Shown in pieces: positions 9,041 to 16,779 of a DNA stretch of 48,106 nucleotides. Under the pieces are notes generated by a model, which made no database searches, was not told the origin of the DNA, and was given only the letters and a program-made list of their open reading frames with translations. Position numbers and translations under genes: made by a program. The DNA is from Chlamydiota bacterium (GTDB lineage: Bacteria; Chlamydiota; Chlamydiia; Chlamydiales; JABDDJ01), in assembly GCA_013287645.1 (NCBI GenBank), contig JABDDJ010000011.1:3489-51594 (forward strand). The letters run 5' to 3'. Each line of letters opens with the position of its first letter. Position 1 is the stretch's first letter.

Positions 9041-9928
9041 TCATTCCAAACCCATCACTTTACGCAGAGGGACAACAAATCGTTCCATGGTATGGTCTCG
9101 TAAAACATTCATGTTTACTAAATACTCTGGCCAATTCTCAGGGTTAATATTAGGCACAAACAATTGCCAGCGCTTCAGTTTACTATAAAGATCATTTCCT
9201 GCTCTGCTCCAGTAATGATTAATGACTAAACGATCGTAATAGACCCCATTTGTTGCTCCATGAGAATCTATAATGGGTTCTTTATTGGAATTTACTTGAT
9301 AAAAACCTTCTTTATAAGTCACGTAATGAGGGTGATGGCAGCCACTAACATGTTGTGGGCAAACAATAGATTTTGTTCCTAAATGGGTCGGCCGATCAAG
9401 AGGAGCTGTCCTAACCAAAGATTCAATCATGAGTTTATTAGGTTCTAGATCCAGAAGTCCTGAATGCCCAAAAAGTTTCCAATTAAATCCGACTCCTCCA
9501 AACTCTTCGTAGTCTTCTAAAATGTCAGGAACATTATCGCTGCTTATGGGCGTCAAAAATTCATCAATATCAATTAAAGCTAGCCATTTCACCTTTCCTT
9601 GAGAACGTAAAATGCAATCTTCATAAGCATCAGTTTGAACTTTATAAAGCCAGTTCTCCCACGAAACTGCAAGATACGGCCATTGAATTAACTCCACTTC
9701 GCCTTGGTTAATATATGGTTGCAATACAGAAGCATAATTATCTGTGCTGCAGTTGTTAAATAAATAAAAGTGCTGGACTCCAACCAGTTTGTGAAATTCA
9801 ATCCATTCTTTTAAGAAAGGAGCTTCATCTCGAAAAATGGCTCCAATGGCGAGTTTATATTGATAGTCTTCTGCATTTAATGTCCAAAAGTGAATGCTCA
9901 ACAATAGTGCCAAGAATGTCTTCATCAA
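9041..9928 (-). CDS. Secreted glycosyltransferase, GT92/DUF23-like
   Basis: A 295-residue protein with a Sec signal peptide (MMKTF, leucine core, LNA-ED cleavage). After it comes the layout I know for GT92/DUF23 and related GT-A enzymes: AIGAIFRDEAPFLKEWIEFH, then HFYLFNNCSTDNY, then LIDIDEFLTP near residue 120, where DID is the likely metal-binding DxD. Later GVGFNWKLFGHSG and CHHPHYV with histidines also fit. These enzymes transfer sugars from nucleotide donors. An exported form is unusual because bacterial periplasm has no such donors, so the target may lie in the host. It overlaps the upstream methyltransferase-like gene by ATGA (start 9928, upstream stop 9925), so the two are co-translated. 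Family: fairly sure; substrate: unknown. Confidence 0.85.
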   Translation of the reverse strand: MMKTFLALLLSIHFWTLNAEDYQYKLAIGAIFRDEAPFLKEWIEFHKLVGVQHFYLFNNCSTDNYASVLQPYINQGEVELIQWPYLAVSWENWLYKVQTDAYEDCILRSQGKVKWLALIDIDEFLTPISSDNVPDILEDYEEFGGVGFNWKLFGHSGLLDLEPNKLMIESLVRTAPLDRPTHLGTKSIVCPQHVSGCHHPHYVTYKEGFYQVNSNKEPIIDSHGATNGVYYDRLVINHYWSRAGNDLYSKLKRWQLFVPNINPENWPEYLVNMNVLRDHTMERFVVPLRKVMGLE

Positions 9929-10623
9929 TACTCATTGAAATCAATTTCGGGAAGATCATTTTCAAAATCACTGCCTAACAAGGTGGGAGGGCCTGTCCAT
10001 ACAGGCCAAGGAGGAGTGGGGAAATAGACCTTGAAGTGTCTGAAAACATCACTAAAATCAAAGATACCCGGAGTATTGTTGACAATAGGCCTGATCGTCG
10101 TTCCAAAAATTTCATTCGTGGGAAAATAATCACAATCATGCAAAATGATAAATCTCGCTTTATCTTTCATATATTTGATTGTTTCTAACCGTGCCAGCCA
10201 TGGGTGTTGATCGACAAAACAGACATCAACGCTCAGCTTCGACAATCCCAAATTGTTTAGGAATTCGATCCAATGTTGGGGATTGTCAATATCCTCAAGA
10301 GATTTTCCGGGAACAAAATTGAATATGTGCCATTCTGAATCGCTACTATATTTCTCACTAAATCTCTGAAGCCACTCTAAATTATCATCTAGGGAAATTA
10401 ACAACCTCTTATTCTCTTTGCAAATTTCGTGGAGCATATCGGTGCTTCCATATCCACATCCAAATTCGATAATCGGTCCGCTGGTGTGAGAGGCTATTTC
10501 ATAGAGCACGGGTTGGTGTGTATAGTACGCATTTGTCCTATGAAAAAATTCAACATCCGCATTCAAAAGGATTCCCCAATATATAGAGATAAAGAAAACC
10601 CATTTTGTATATTTAAACATCAA
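9925..10623 (-). CDS. Secreted SAM-methyltransferase-like protein
   Basis: A 232-residue protein with an N-terminal hydrophobic signal (MMFKYTKWVFFISIYWG, LNA-DV cleavage). The mature part has IIEFGCGYGSTDML, which fits motif I of class I SAM methyltransferases, then LISLDDN (an acidic residue after beta-2), and VCFVDQHPW and FIILHDCDYF, which fit later strands. The D/H-rich HDCDYF is also seen in methyltransferase families next to sugar-processing genes. It forms a two-gene minus operon with the GT92-like protein through a 4-base overlap. It is probably exported like its partner. Whether it still binds SAM outside the cytoplasm is unclear. Methyltransferase fold: moderate confidence. Confidence 0.75.
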   Translation of the reverse strand: MMFKYTKWVFFISIYWGILLNADVEFFHRTNAYYTHQPVLYEIASHTSGPIIEFGCGYGSTDMLHEICKENKRLLISLDDNLEWLQRFSEKYSSDSEWHIFNFVPGKSLEDIDNPQHWIEFLNNLGLSKLSVDVCFVDQHPWLARLETIKYMKDKARFIILHDCDYFPTNEIFGTTIRPIVNNTPGIFDFSDVFRHFKVYFPTPPWPVWTGPPTLLGSDFENDLPEIDFNEY

Positions 10624-10717
10624 AACACATCCTTGTCGTCAATACCACGCGTGATATACCTGTTGACGTAAATAAATTCTTTCTCCATTCTCCCGGCAAT
10701 AACGCATTCATAATCCC

Positions 10718-12163
10718 ATGACAATGAGTTTCATAAAAGCTTTTTTTTTCATTATTTTTATTGCGAATCAACTCATCGCAATCGAAGGAAATTATAAAAT
10801 TGAAAGTGCTCTTCCGGGCTATGACGGTGAAAAAAAATTTTATCTTTTAACTCTTTTTTTACCTTATAATCCCACCATTGTCTCTTATGCATCTGATTCA
10901 ACAGCTAAAACAAGGTGTAACTACTGGTGGCCTAAGGGTCTCTTTTTTTCTGCTTCGGATTATTCTGGAAATTCCTGTGATCTTTTATGGATAGATAGCA
11001 CAGGAAATGAACTCGATACCCTTCGTAATGCTGCAGAAAGGGTAAAACAAGCTAGTGCAATTTTTACAACCACTCATTTTTTTAATCAAAGCACTCATCA
11101 GGGTGATTTTTATGATTTAAAAAACTTTTTGGAGTCATCGGGCTTTACCCTTCTTGGGCACTGGTACTGGGAAAATCAAGAAGGGCAAGCGATGTTTATA
11201 CGAAGTGATCTTTTTGCAGCGGCTATGAGGTCATTAAACTATACTCCTTCCAATTTTGTTGTAGCGTCGAGCGCTTCTCAAAACAATCTAGAGCAATATT
11301 TTCGGAAAGCAACTAATAAATCCCCGATACATAAAATCAATGAGATCGATTTTATTTATATGATCAATTTAGATGAAAGACCGGAAAAATTTACCGAAGC
11401 TTCTCATGAGCTAGCCATTTTTGGAATTTTTCCTTATCGATTTTCTGCAGTTAATGGCTGGAAACTATCCACAGAAGTTCTCAATCAAGTCGGGGTAAAA
11501 TTCACCTCGGACTTTGGTCAAGAAAAGTTTCTTGGATCAATTTATAGAGAAATTGATGGTCAAGAGTATCTTGGAAACGAAATCTTACGGTCTAATGGTG
11601 AGACTTTTTTTACCCTTGGAATGTCTCGAGGGGCCATAGGAATTGCCTTAAGCCATCTATCCATTCTGCAAGACGCCTATGATTCCGGGTATCAAACAAT
11701 TTGGGTGATGGAAGACGATGTGGAGGCCATAGAAAACCCAAGATTACTATCTGGACTGATCCAAAAGTTAGATAGCCTTGTCGATGATTGGGATGTCTTA
11801 TTCACGGATACTGATACCAAAGACCGCAGTGGAAACCATGTTCCCTGTCGTGCTGTTGCTGCCAGGCCCAATGTGAGTATCGAGCCCTTGTCTTCTTTTT
11901 TCCAACGCTTCTACTATATCAACGGCGATTTTTCGAGAATTGGTATGCGCTATGGAGCTTATTCCATGATTGTCAGGCGTTCAGGGATGGAAAAAATACT
12001 ACACTATTTCAAAAACCATGGAATTTTTATCCCTTACGATATGGACATTTGGTTAAATTCAAATTTGAATATGTACAGTGTCACGAAGGATATTGTGTCA
12101 CATAGAGCCGGAGCCCCCACAGATAATAGTGAACCACATTATTTGAAAAAGAAAAATCAATGA
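10718..12163 (+). CDS. Secreted two-domain protein with C-terminal GT25 glycosyltransferase
   Basis: A 481-residue protein with a signal peptide (MTMSFIKAFFF core, LIA-IE). Residues about 25-175 form a separate domain with CDLLWIDSTGNELDTL and FTLLGHWYW, like the later strands of FkbM-type methyltransferases but without a visible glycine-rich motif I. From about residue 210 the protein is a clear GT25 (LPS-type glycosyltransferase): IDFIYMINLDERPEKF, FSAVNGWKL, then GAIGIALSHLSILQDAY and TIWVMEDDVEAI, where EDD is the metal/sugar-nucleotide site. GT25 enzymes modify LPS or, in eukaryotes, collagen hydroxylysine. The start may be ATG 10718 or 10724; no strong ribosome site is seen. It overlaps the next gene by ATGA. 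It is divergently oriented to the previous pair across 94 bases. Confidence 0.83.
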   Translation: MTMSFIKAFFFIIFIANQLIAIEGNYKIESALPGYDGEKKFYLLTLFLPYNPTIVSYASDSTAKTRCNYWWPKGLFFSASDYSGNSCDLLWIDSTGNELDTLRNAAERVKQASAIFTTTHFFNQSTHQGDFYDLKNFLESSGFTLLGHWYWENQEGQAMFIRSDLFAAAMRSLNYTPSNFVVASSASQNNLEQYFRKATNKSPIHKINEIDFIYMINLDERPEKFTEASHELAIFGIFPYRFSAVNGWKLSTEVLNQVGVKFTSDFGQEKFLGSIYREIDGQEYLGNEILRSNGETFFTLGMSRGAIGIALSHLSILQDAYDSGYQTIWVMEDDVEAIENPRLLSGLIQKLDSLVDDWDVLFTDTDTKDRSGNHVPCRAVAARPNVSIEPLSSFFQRFYYINGDFSRIGMRYGAYSMIVRRSGMEKILHYFKNHGIFIPYDMDIWLNSNLNMYSVTKDIVSHRAGAPTDNSEPHYLKKKNQ

Positions 12164-13107
12164 TAAAGAAAATTTGTTTACTTCTCTTTATTATTTTTCA
12201 TCCCCTCTATTCGTTTCAGGATAATGAACTAGCAGAATTATGGTCCTCTATTGCTGATGTGACAAATCCTACGCTAGCAGAGTATAAATCCATTCAAAAA
12301 TACCTCAAAGATGGCGCAAGAACTTACCTGGAACCCCTTGCTTATCACGACAGATTTATCCGTATACGGAACCTCCAGCTCATAGGCACTAATAATGAAA
12401 TGCCCATTTTTGAAAAGCATAGCTATAATATTAATGAAAAATCAAAGAATCGATGCATCGTTTTATTTGCCTCCTACAATGGTATTTATCCCCATAAGGC
12501 GCGCAGACTTCTTGCAGAGTTAGAGGCATGCGGTTATAGCGGTCATGTTCTATTACGCATCGGAGGGTTTCCAAACTTAGAAAACGGCGGGCTTAAAATC
12601 TGCTACGTTCCCTATGCCTTTAAAGTGGCTTTTTTGCAAGAAGCTCAACAGCTAGGTTATAGTGAAATTCTTTGGCTCGATATCGCTATGCATCCTCTGA
12701 CTAATTTAGAAACTCTATTTTCAATAATTAATGAAAAGGGGTATTTTTTCACCAGCGTCGGTTTTTTGTCAGATAACATGAGCACGCACCTCCCTGAGGC
12801 GGCTGCTACCCTTGGGATCATTCCTGATTACTACAATCGAATTCCTCATATCTCTTCCAGTGTTATTGGAGTGAACATGAAAAATAGCAAAGCTGTCAAA
12901 TTGCTAGGAAATTGGTTTGCAGAAACTGAAAATCTCTTTCCTTATATCACCTGTTGGCCCGAGGAATTAAGTCTATCTGTTATCGCGTGGCGTTTGCAAT
13001 GTAAGCCCTATTCTTGGTTTGGCAATTGTGTATGCGGAGAACATGAGTTACAAATGCCCATTGTTCGGCAACGTCCACTTCAATTTTATATCGATCCAGT
13101 GAGATAG
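12160..13107 (+). CDS. Secreted glycosyltransferase-like (GT-A fold) protein
   Basis: A 315-residue protein with a signal peptide (MIKKICLLLFIIF, LYS-FQ). The body has CIVLFASYNGIYPHKARRLLAELEACGY, then FLQEAQQLGYSEILWLDIAM with a possible metal site LDIA, and SSSVIGVNMKNSKAVKLLGNWFAETE, followed by CWPEELSLSVIAWR. This order (nucleotide-binding first strand, an acidic WLD site, then a Trp-rich acceptor side) fits GT-A nucleotide-diphospho-sugar transferases, but I cannot name the family. It is translationally coupled to the GT25 gene by a 4-base overlap. The reading as a glycosyltransferase is inference from fold-like motifs and neighbours. Confidence 0.65.
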   Translation: MIKKICLLLFIIFHPLYSFQDNELAELWSSIADVTNPTLAEYKSIQKYLKDGARTYLEPLAYHDRFIRIRNLQLIGTNNEMPIFEKHSYNINEKSKNRCIVLFASYNGIYPHKARRLLAELEACGYSGHVLLRIGGFPNLENGGLKICYVPYAFKVAFLQEAQQLGYSEILWLDIAMHPLTNLETLFSIINEKGYFFTSVGFLSDNMSTHLPEAAATLGIIPDYYNRIPHISSSVIGVNMKNSKAVKLLGNWFAETENLFPYITCWPEELSLSVIAWRLQCKPYSWFGNCVCGEHELQMPIVRQRPLQFYIDPVR

Positions 13108-13108
13108 A

Positions 13109-13792
13109 CTAGGATTTGATCCAAATCCCCCATTTATTGGTTTCGTGAAACTCAATAAATCTAGTGCAATTCTCATCTAGCCATTTTACAGCACTAGCAT
13201 TCGACGGCCAATCCAGATCATCAAAAATGATCACCCCACCTTTTCTAACTAGAGGAACCCACTTATTGACATCCAAATTCGCAGCTTTTTCCGAATGGTT
13301 GCCATCGATATGCAGGATGTCTATATTGGAGATAGGCGGAGCTAACTCTGATGTTGTCTTGATAACGACAACTTGATCAATAACAGCAAATTCTACTACT
13401 TTTTTTTGAAAGTCGCGCATAATTTTATCGTGATCAAGTTTGCCCCACCACACTAGATGGGCACCTTCCATGCCATCCGTAGATTCAAGACTATTCCAGG
13501 GATCGATTCCATAGATGCAACCTTTTCCAGTAACTTTTAGAGCCGCAGCCATGGGAATGAGCGATTTACCTCCAAACACACCTATCTCTACGACTGTTTT
13601 TGGCTCCAACATAAAAATCAGATCAATCAAGATAGAGGCTTTATTGATAGTACACCATCCAGGTAGATGCTCCATATAACCAAAAACATTTCGTTTGACT
13701 TGTTGGATAAGGGCATTCCTATCTTTTTCCTTTAGAACAACACATTCATAATAAGATGGAGGTGTATTGCATGGTTCATTATAAAGGTCCAT
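13109..13792 (-). CDS. Class I SAM-dependent methyltransferase (Methyltransf_24 type)
   Basis: A 227-residue soluble protein with no signal peptide, unlike its neighbours. TVVEIGVFGGKSLIPMAAAL (about residues 66-85) is a good SAM-binding motif I of the Methyltransf_24 kind, followed by GCIYGIDPWN with the ribose-binding Asp. Then come IDILHIDGNHSEKA and GGVIIFDDLDW, where HIDGNH and FDD match the metal and acceptor side of this family. It converges on the preceding gene with one base between them. In other genomes this family often methylates sugars or modified peptides beside glycosyltransferases, so a role with the cassette is likely. Acceptor unknown. Confidence 0.85.
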   Translation of the reverse strand: MDLYNEPCNTPPSYYECVVLKEKDRNALIQQVKRNVFGYMEHLPGWCTINKASILIDLIFMLEPKTVVEIGVFGGKSLIPMAAALKVTGKGCIYGIDPWNSLESTDGMEGAHLVWWGKLDHDKIMRDFQKKVVEFAVIDQVVVIKTTSELAPPISNIDILHIDGNHSEKAANLDVNKWVPLVRKGGVIIFDDLDWPSNASAVKWLDENCTRFIEFHETNKWGIWIKS

Positions 13793-13864
13793 AAATTACC
13801 TAAGAATTCGTGGTTGATTTCTGATCATAGACATTCATATCAAGCCTGCGCAAGGAATAATTTT

Positions 13865-14965
13865 ATGTTAAGGTTGATAATTTTTTTGGTTTTTATTCCA
13901 CTTCGTTGTTTCGCTTCTCTTAATGAAATGAGCTTAGAAGAGAAGGTAGGGCAATTATTGATGGTGCATTTCAATGGTGAAGCGGTCAATGAAGATGCGA
14001 GATTTCTTGTCCAAAATATAAAGGTAGGGGGAATTATCTATTACAACTGGTCTAATGGGCTGCATTCTCCCGAACAAGTTAAAATTTTAAGTATAGGTCT
14101 TCAACAACTCACTGCTTTTAATCGTAATCCAATTCCTCTGTTAATTGCCGTTGATCAAGAAGGGGGCGCTGTCACCAGGCTAAAAAATGGGTTCACGCAT
14201 TTTCCTGGAAATGGTGACTTGGGCAAAACTTCAAATCCACTTATTGCAAAGGATGTTGCTCTTGCAATAGGTCAAGAACTGCAGGCTGTGGGTATCAATA
14301 TGAATCTTGCACCCGTTGTAGACGTAAATCCTAATAATTCTGTGATTGGTTTGCGCTCTTTTGGAGATGATGCGGAAACGGTTGTAGCCTTTGGAAAACA
14401 AGCCTTAAACGGTTATAAGGAAGCTCAAATCATCGCAACGCTTAAACATTTTCCTGGCTATGGCAGTGTTAAGGTCGATCCGCATGCGGATTTGCCTATC
14501 GTGTATAAATCAAAAGAAGAATTAGAAAGAGTTGATCTATTACCTTTTGCAAAATTAGCCTCTTCTGCTGACGCGATTATGACAGCTCATATCCTCGTAC
14601 CGGCTTTGGACCCCGAGAACTGCTCGACAGTGTCTGAAAAGACTCTAAACTACCTGAGAGAGGTTATCGGCTTTCAAGGTGTAATTGTGAGTGATTCTCT
14701 TGTGATGGATGGTGTTATAAAAAAATGTCACACTGTGGACGAAGCAGCTATTCAGGCTCTTAATGCGGGATGCGATGTTTTGATCTTGGGTGGAAAGCTT
14801 CTTAATGGCGAACACGCTGGATTCGAATTAACAGTTTCTGATGTTCAGCGTGTCCACAGCTCTATCCTAAGAGCTGTGGAATCTGGTCGTATTTCAGAGA
14901 CAAGGATCAACCAAGCCGTTGAAAGAATTCTAACTTTAAAAAATTTTTTAACTATGGTGCGTTGA
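13865..14965 (+). CDS. nagZ: Exported beta-N-acetylhexosaminidase, NagZ-like (GH3)
   Basis: I chose the ATG at 13865, behind AAGGAA, over the ATG at 13814 because it gives a proper signal peptide (MLRLIIFLVF, CFA-SL) and 366 residues. GH3 motifs: IAVDQEGGAVTRL (about 95-106), NMNLAPVVDVN, KHFPGYG at 194-200, DPHADLP at 206-211 (the His is the usual general acid/base loop) and VSDSLVMDG with Asp277 as the nucleophile. NagZ removes GlcNAc from muropeptides. E. coli NagZ is cytoplasmic, so a signal peptide points to periplasmic or extracellular use on peptidoglycan or host glycans. It lies at the end of the glycan-active cassette and overlaps the convergent next gene by 14 bases. Confidence 0.9.
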   Translation: MLRLIIFLVFIPLRCFASLNEMSLEEKVGQLLMVHFNGEAVNEDARFLVQNIKVGGIIYYNWSNGLHSPEQVKILSIGLQQLTAFNRNPIPLLIAVDQEGGAVTRLKNGFTHFPGNGDLGKTSNPLIAKDVALAIGQELQAVGINMNLAPVVDVNPNNSVIGLRSFGDDAETVVAFGKQALNGYKEAQIIATLKHFPGYGSVKVDPHADLPIVYKSKEELERVDLLPFAKLASSADAIMTAHILVPALDPENCSTVSEKTLNYLREVIGFQGVIVSDSLVMDGVIKKCHTVDEAAIQALNAGCDVLILGGKLLNGEHAGFELTVSDVQRVHSSILRAVESGRISETRINQAVERILTLKNFLTMVR

Positions 14966-15617
14966 AGTCGTAAATAATGAATTCGCTTTCTGCAGGAAGC
15001 TGTCCAAAATCACCTGTTAAGCACATTTTAATATGGCAATAGTTGAAGGCATGGGTGATAATGAGGACTGTCAGGCTTTCGTGAAGTTTGAGCATTTTCT
15101 CGAGAAATTGGTGGGTTCTGTTAAATACGGAAGTGCCTGATTCCCCACCTGATACTTGGCCTTCATACATTGCTGTCGATGATGGAAATAGGCTTTGATA
15201 GTGCGTAAAGGTTGCTCCTTCATCAACTCCAAAGTTTTGCATGGTTAAAAGTGGATCACTATGTATTTGGAATGGGAGGATGAGAAGCGCACCAGCAATG
15301 ATATTTGATGTTTCTAGAGACGCAAATAGGGGTGATGTGTAAATTGCGGATACTCTTTCTAAAAAAAGGTTTTTTGCTGTGTCTGCAGCTTGCTCGATGC
15401 CTTGAAACGTTAAAAATTGTTTAATATCATTTTTTGAATCAATGATGTGTTGTGCGTTACTGAGTGATTCGGCTTGGCGCATTACAATTAAACGAATATT
15501 TTTTGCTTTTAGCGCATCAACTAGAAGTTGATCTTTTTGAAAGACGCTATCAGCATGAACTGATGTGAAACAAACACATCCAACCAACAACAATAAACAA
15601 TACTTTAGTCTGTTCAT
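14952..15617 (-). CDS. Exported histidine-phosphatase-fold protein with lost catalytic residues
   Basis: A 221-residue protein with a signal peptide (MNRLKYCLLLLV core, VHA-DS). It follows the phosphoglycerate-mutase/histidine-phosphatase layout: IRLIVMRQAESLSNA (normally RHGES), AIYTSPLFASLETS (normally SPLxRAxxT), an acidic loop near GVDEGATF, and LTVLIITHAF for the second His. The phosphorylated His is replaced by Gln48 and the second Arg by Ala, while Arg47 and the distal His remain. By family knowledge this should abolish phosphatase chemistry, so it may be a binding protein or a scavenger. Its 3' end overlaps nagZ by 14 bases, tail to tail. Confidence 0.85.
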   Translation of the reverse strand: MNRLKYCLLLLVGCVCFTSVHADSVFQKDQLLVDALKAKNIRLIVMRQAESLSNAQHIIDSKNDIKQFLTFQGIEQAADTAKNLFLERVSAIYTSPLFASLETSNIIAGALLILPFQIHSDPLLTMQNFGVDEGATFTHYQSLFPSSTAMYEGQVSGGESGTSVFNRTHQFLEKMLKLHESLTVLIITHAFNYCHIKMCLTGDFGQLPAESEFIIYDFNAP

Positions 15618-15628
15618 AGTAATACCCC

Positions 15629-15658
15629 TTGTTGATTTCTTTCCTTATGCATTATACT
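15629..15658 (+). promoter_or_regulatory. Candidate sigma-70-type promoter for proBAC
   Basis: TTGTTG at 15629-15634 and TATACT at 15653-15658 are separated by 18 bases, with transcription expected about 15 bases before the proB ATG at 15682. No Shine-Dalgarno sequence is seen in that short leader. Read by eye only. Confidence 0.4.
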
Positions 15659-15681
15659 GATCTTTTTATCAAATCAGTACT

Positions 15682-16779
15682 ATGCACACCCTAGTTATTA
15701 AAGTTGGAACGAGTACTCTTACTCAGGGATCGAAGCATCTCTCTCGAAAGACGATGCTTGAATTGGCTCGGCAAATCAGCGCTCTACATAGTGAGAATGG
15801 CTCTATTGTTCTAGTGACTTCGGGTGCTGTAGCCGCTGGACGAGAAACTCTTCATACTCAGATTCCCGAGCTTGTATTACCCTCTAAACAGATGCTTGCA
15901 AGCGTAGGTCAAGTGCGCTTAATGGAGCTTTGGCGCGATCTTTTTTCTATCTATGGCGTTGCCGTAGGTCAGATGCTTTTAACACGGAGTGATTTTGCGA
16001 ATCGTCAACGTTATTTAAACGTTCGAGATACTCTGCAGGCCTTGCTGCATCATGGGATTATTCCGATCATTAACGAAAATGACGCTGTTGTGATGAATGA
16101 AAACCGTGTGGGTGATAATGATAATTTATCGGCACTGATTGCTAACATGATTGCAGCGGACCTGCTTGTGCTTTTGACGGATCAATCGGGACTATTTGAT
16201 TCTAATCCTTCTGAAAATCCACACGCTCAACTTATTCCAGAGGTGTCATCAATCAGCGATGAGCTAAGGAAGATGGCTGGAGGAGCTGGGACTTCACAAG
16301 GCACTGGAGGTATGGCTACAAAGGTCCAGGCGGCAACATTAGCTATGCACAGCGGTACTCCGACAGTAATTACGACTCTAAGCGAACCTGATGTGTTGAT
16401 TAGGTTAAAGCGCGGAGAGAAAATAGGAACATTTTTTAAGGCCACTGTAACACGCCGAGAAAGCCGCAAAAGATGGTTATTAGCCGAAGCTCATCAAGGC
16501 ATTTTGAAATTGGATGCTGGAGCTGTCGAGAAGGTGTGTAAAAAAGGTGCCAGCCTTCTTCCAGTAGGAATAACTTCCATTCAGGGGCAGTTTGAAAGGG
16601 GTTCGATTGTACAGTTGATTTCACCCGCTGGACAACCTGTGGGTGTAGGCCTCTCAAACTATAGCAGTAAGGATGTTGGGCAGTTAATTGGTTTGCAATC
16701 AGAACATATTGAAGATAAGCTGGGTTATAGTTATGGTCATGAAGTGGTGCATCGAGATAATCTAGTGGTCTTGCAATGA
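15682..16779 (+). CDS. proB: Glutamate 5-kinase
   Basis: Phosphorylates glutamate with ATP, the first step of proline synthesis. The 365-residue protein has the amino-acid-kinase domain (LVIKVGTSTL at the start, VLVTSGAVAAG at about 45-55, LNVRDTLQALL, IINENDAVV and GDNDNLSALIA near 135-155, LLVLLTDQSGLF, GTGGMATKVQAA), followed by a C-terminal PUA domain from about residue 270 (LLAEAHQGILKLDAGA ... GQFERGSIVQLI). Length and order match E. coli ProB. The stop overlaps the proA start by ATGA. In many bacteria ProB is inhibited by proline through the kinase domain. Cytoplasmic. Confidence 0.96.
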   Translation: MHTLVIKVGTSTLTQGSKHLSRKTMLELARQISALHSENGSIVLVTSGAVAAGRETLHTQIPELVLPSKQMLASVGQVRLMELWRDLFSIYGVAVGQMLLTRSDFANRQRYLNVRDTLQALLHHGIIPIINENDAVVMNENRVGDNDNLSALIANMIAADLLVLLTDQSGLFDSNPSENPHAQLIPEVSSISDELRKMAGGAGTSQGTGGMATKVQAATLAMHSGTPTVITTLSEPDVLIRLKRGEKIGTFFKATVTRRESRKRWLLAEAHQGILKLDAGAVEKVCKKGASLLPVGITSIQGQFERGSIVQLISPAGQPVGVGLSNYSSKDVGQLIGLQSEHIEDKLGYSYGHEVVHRDNLVVLQ

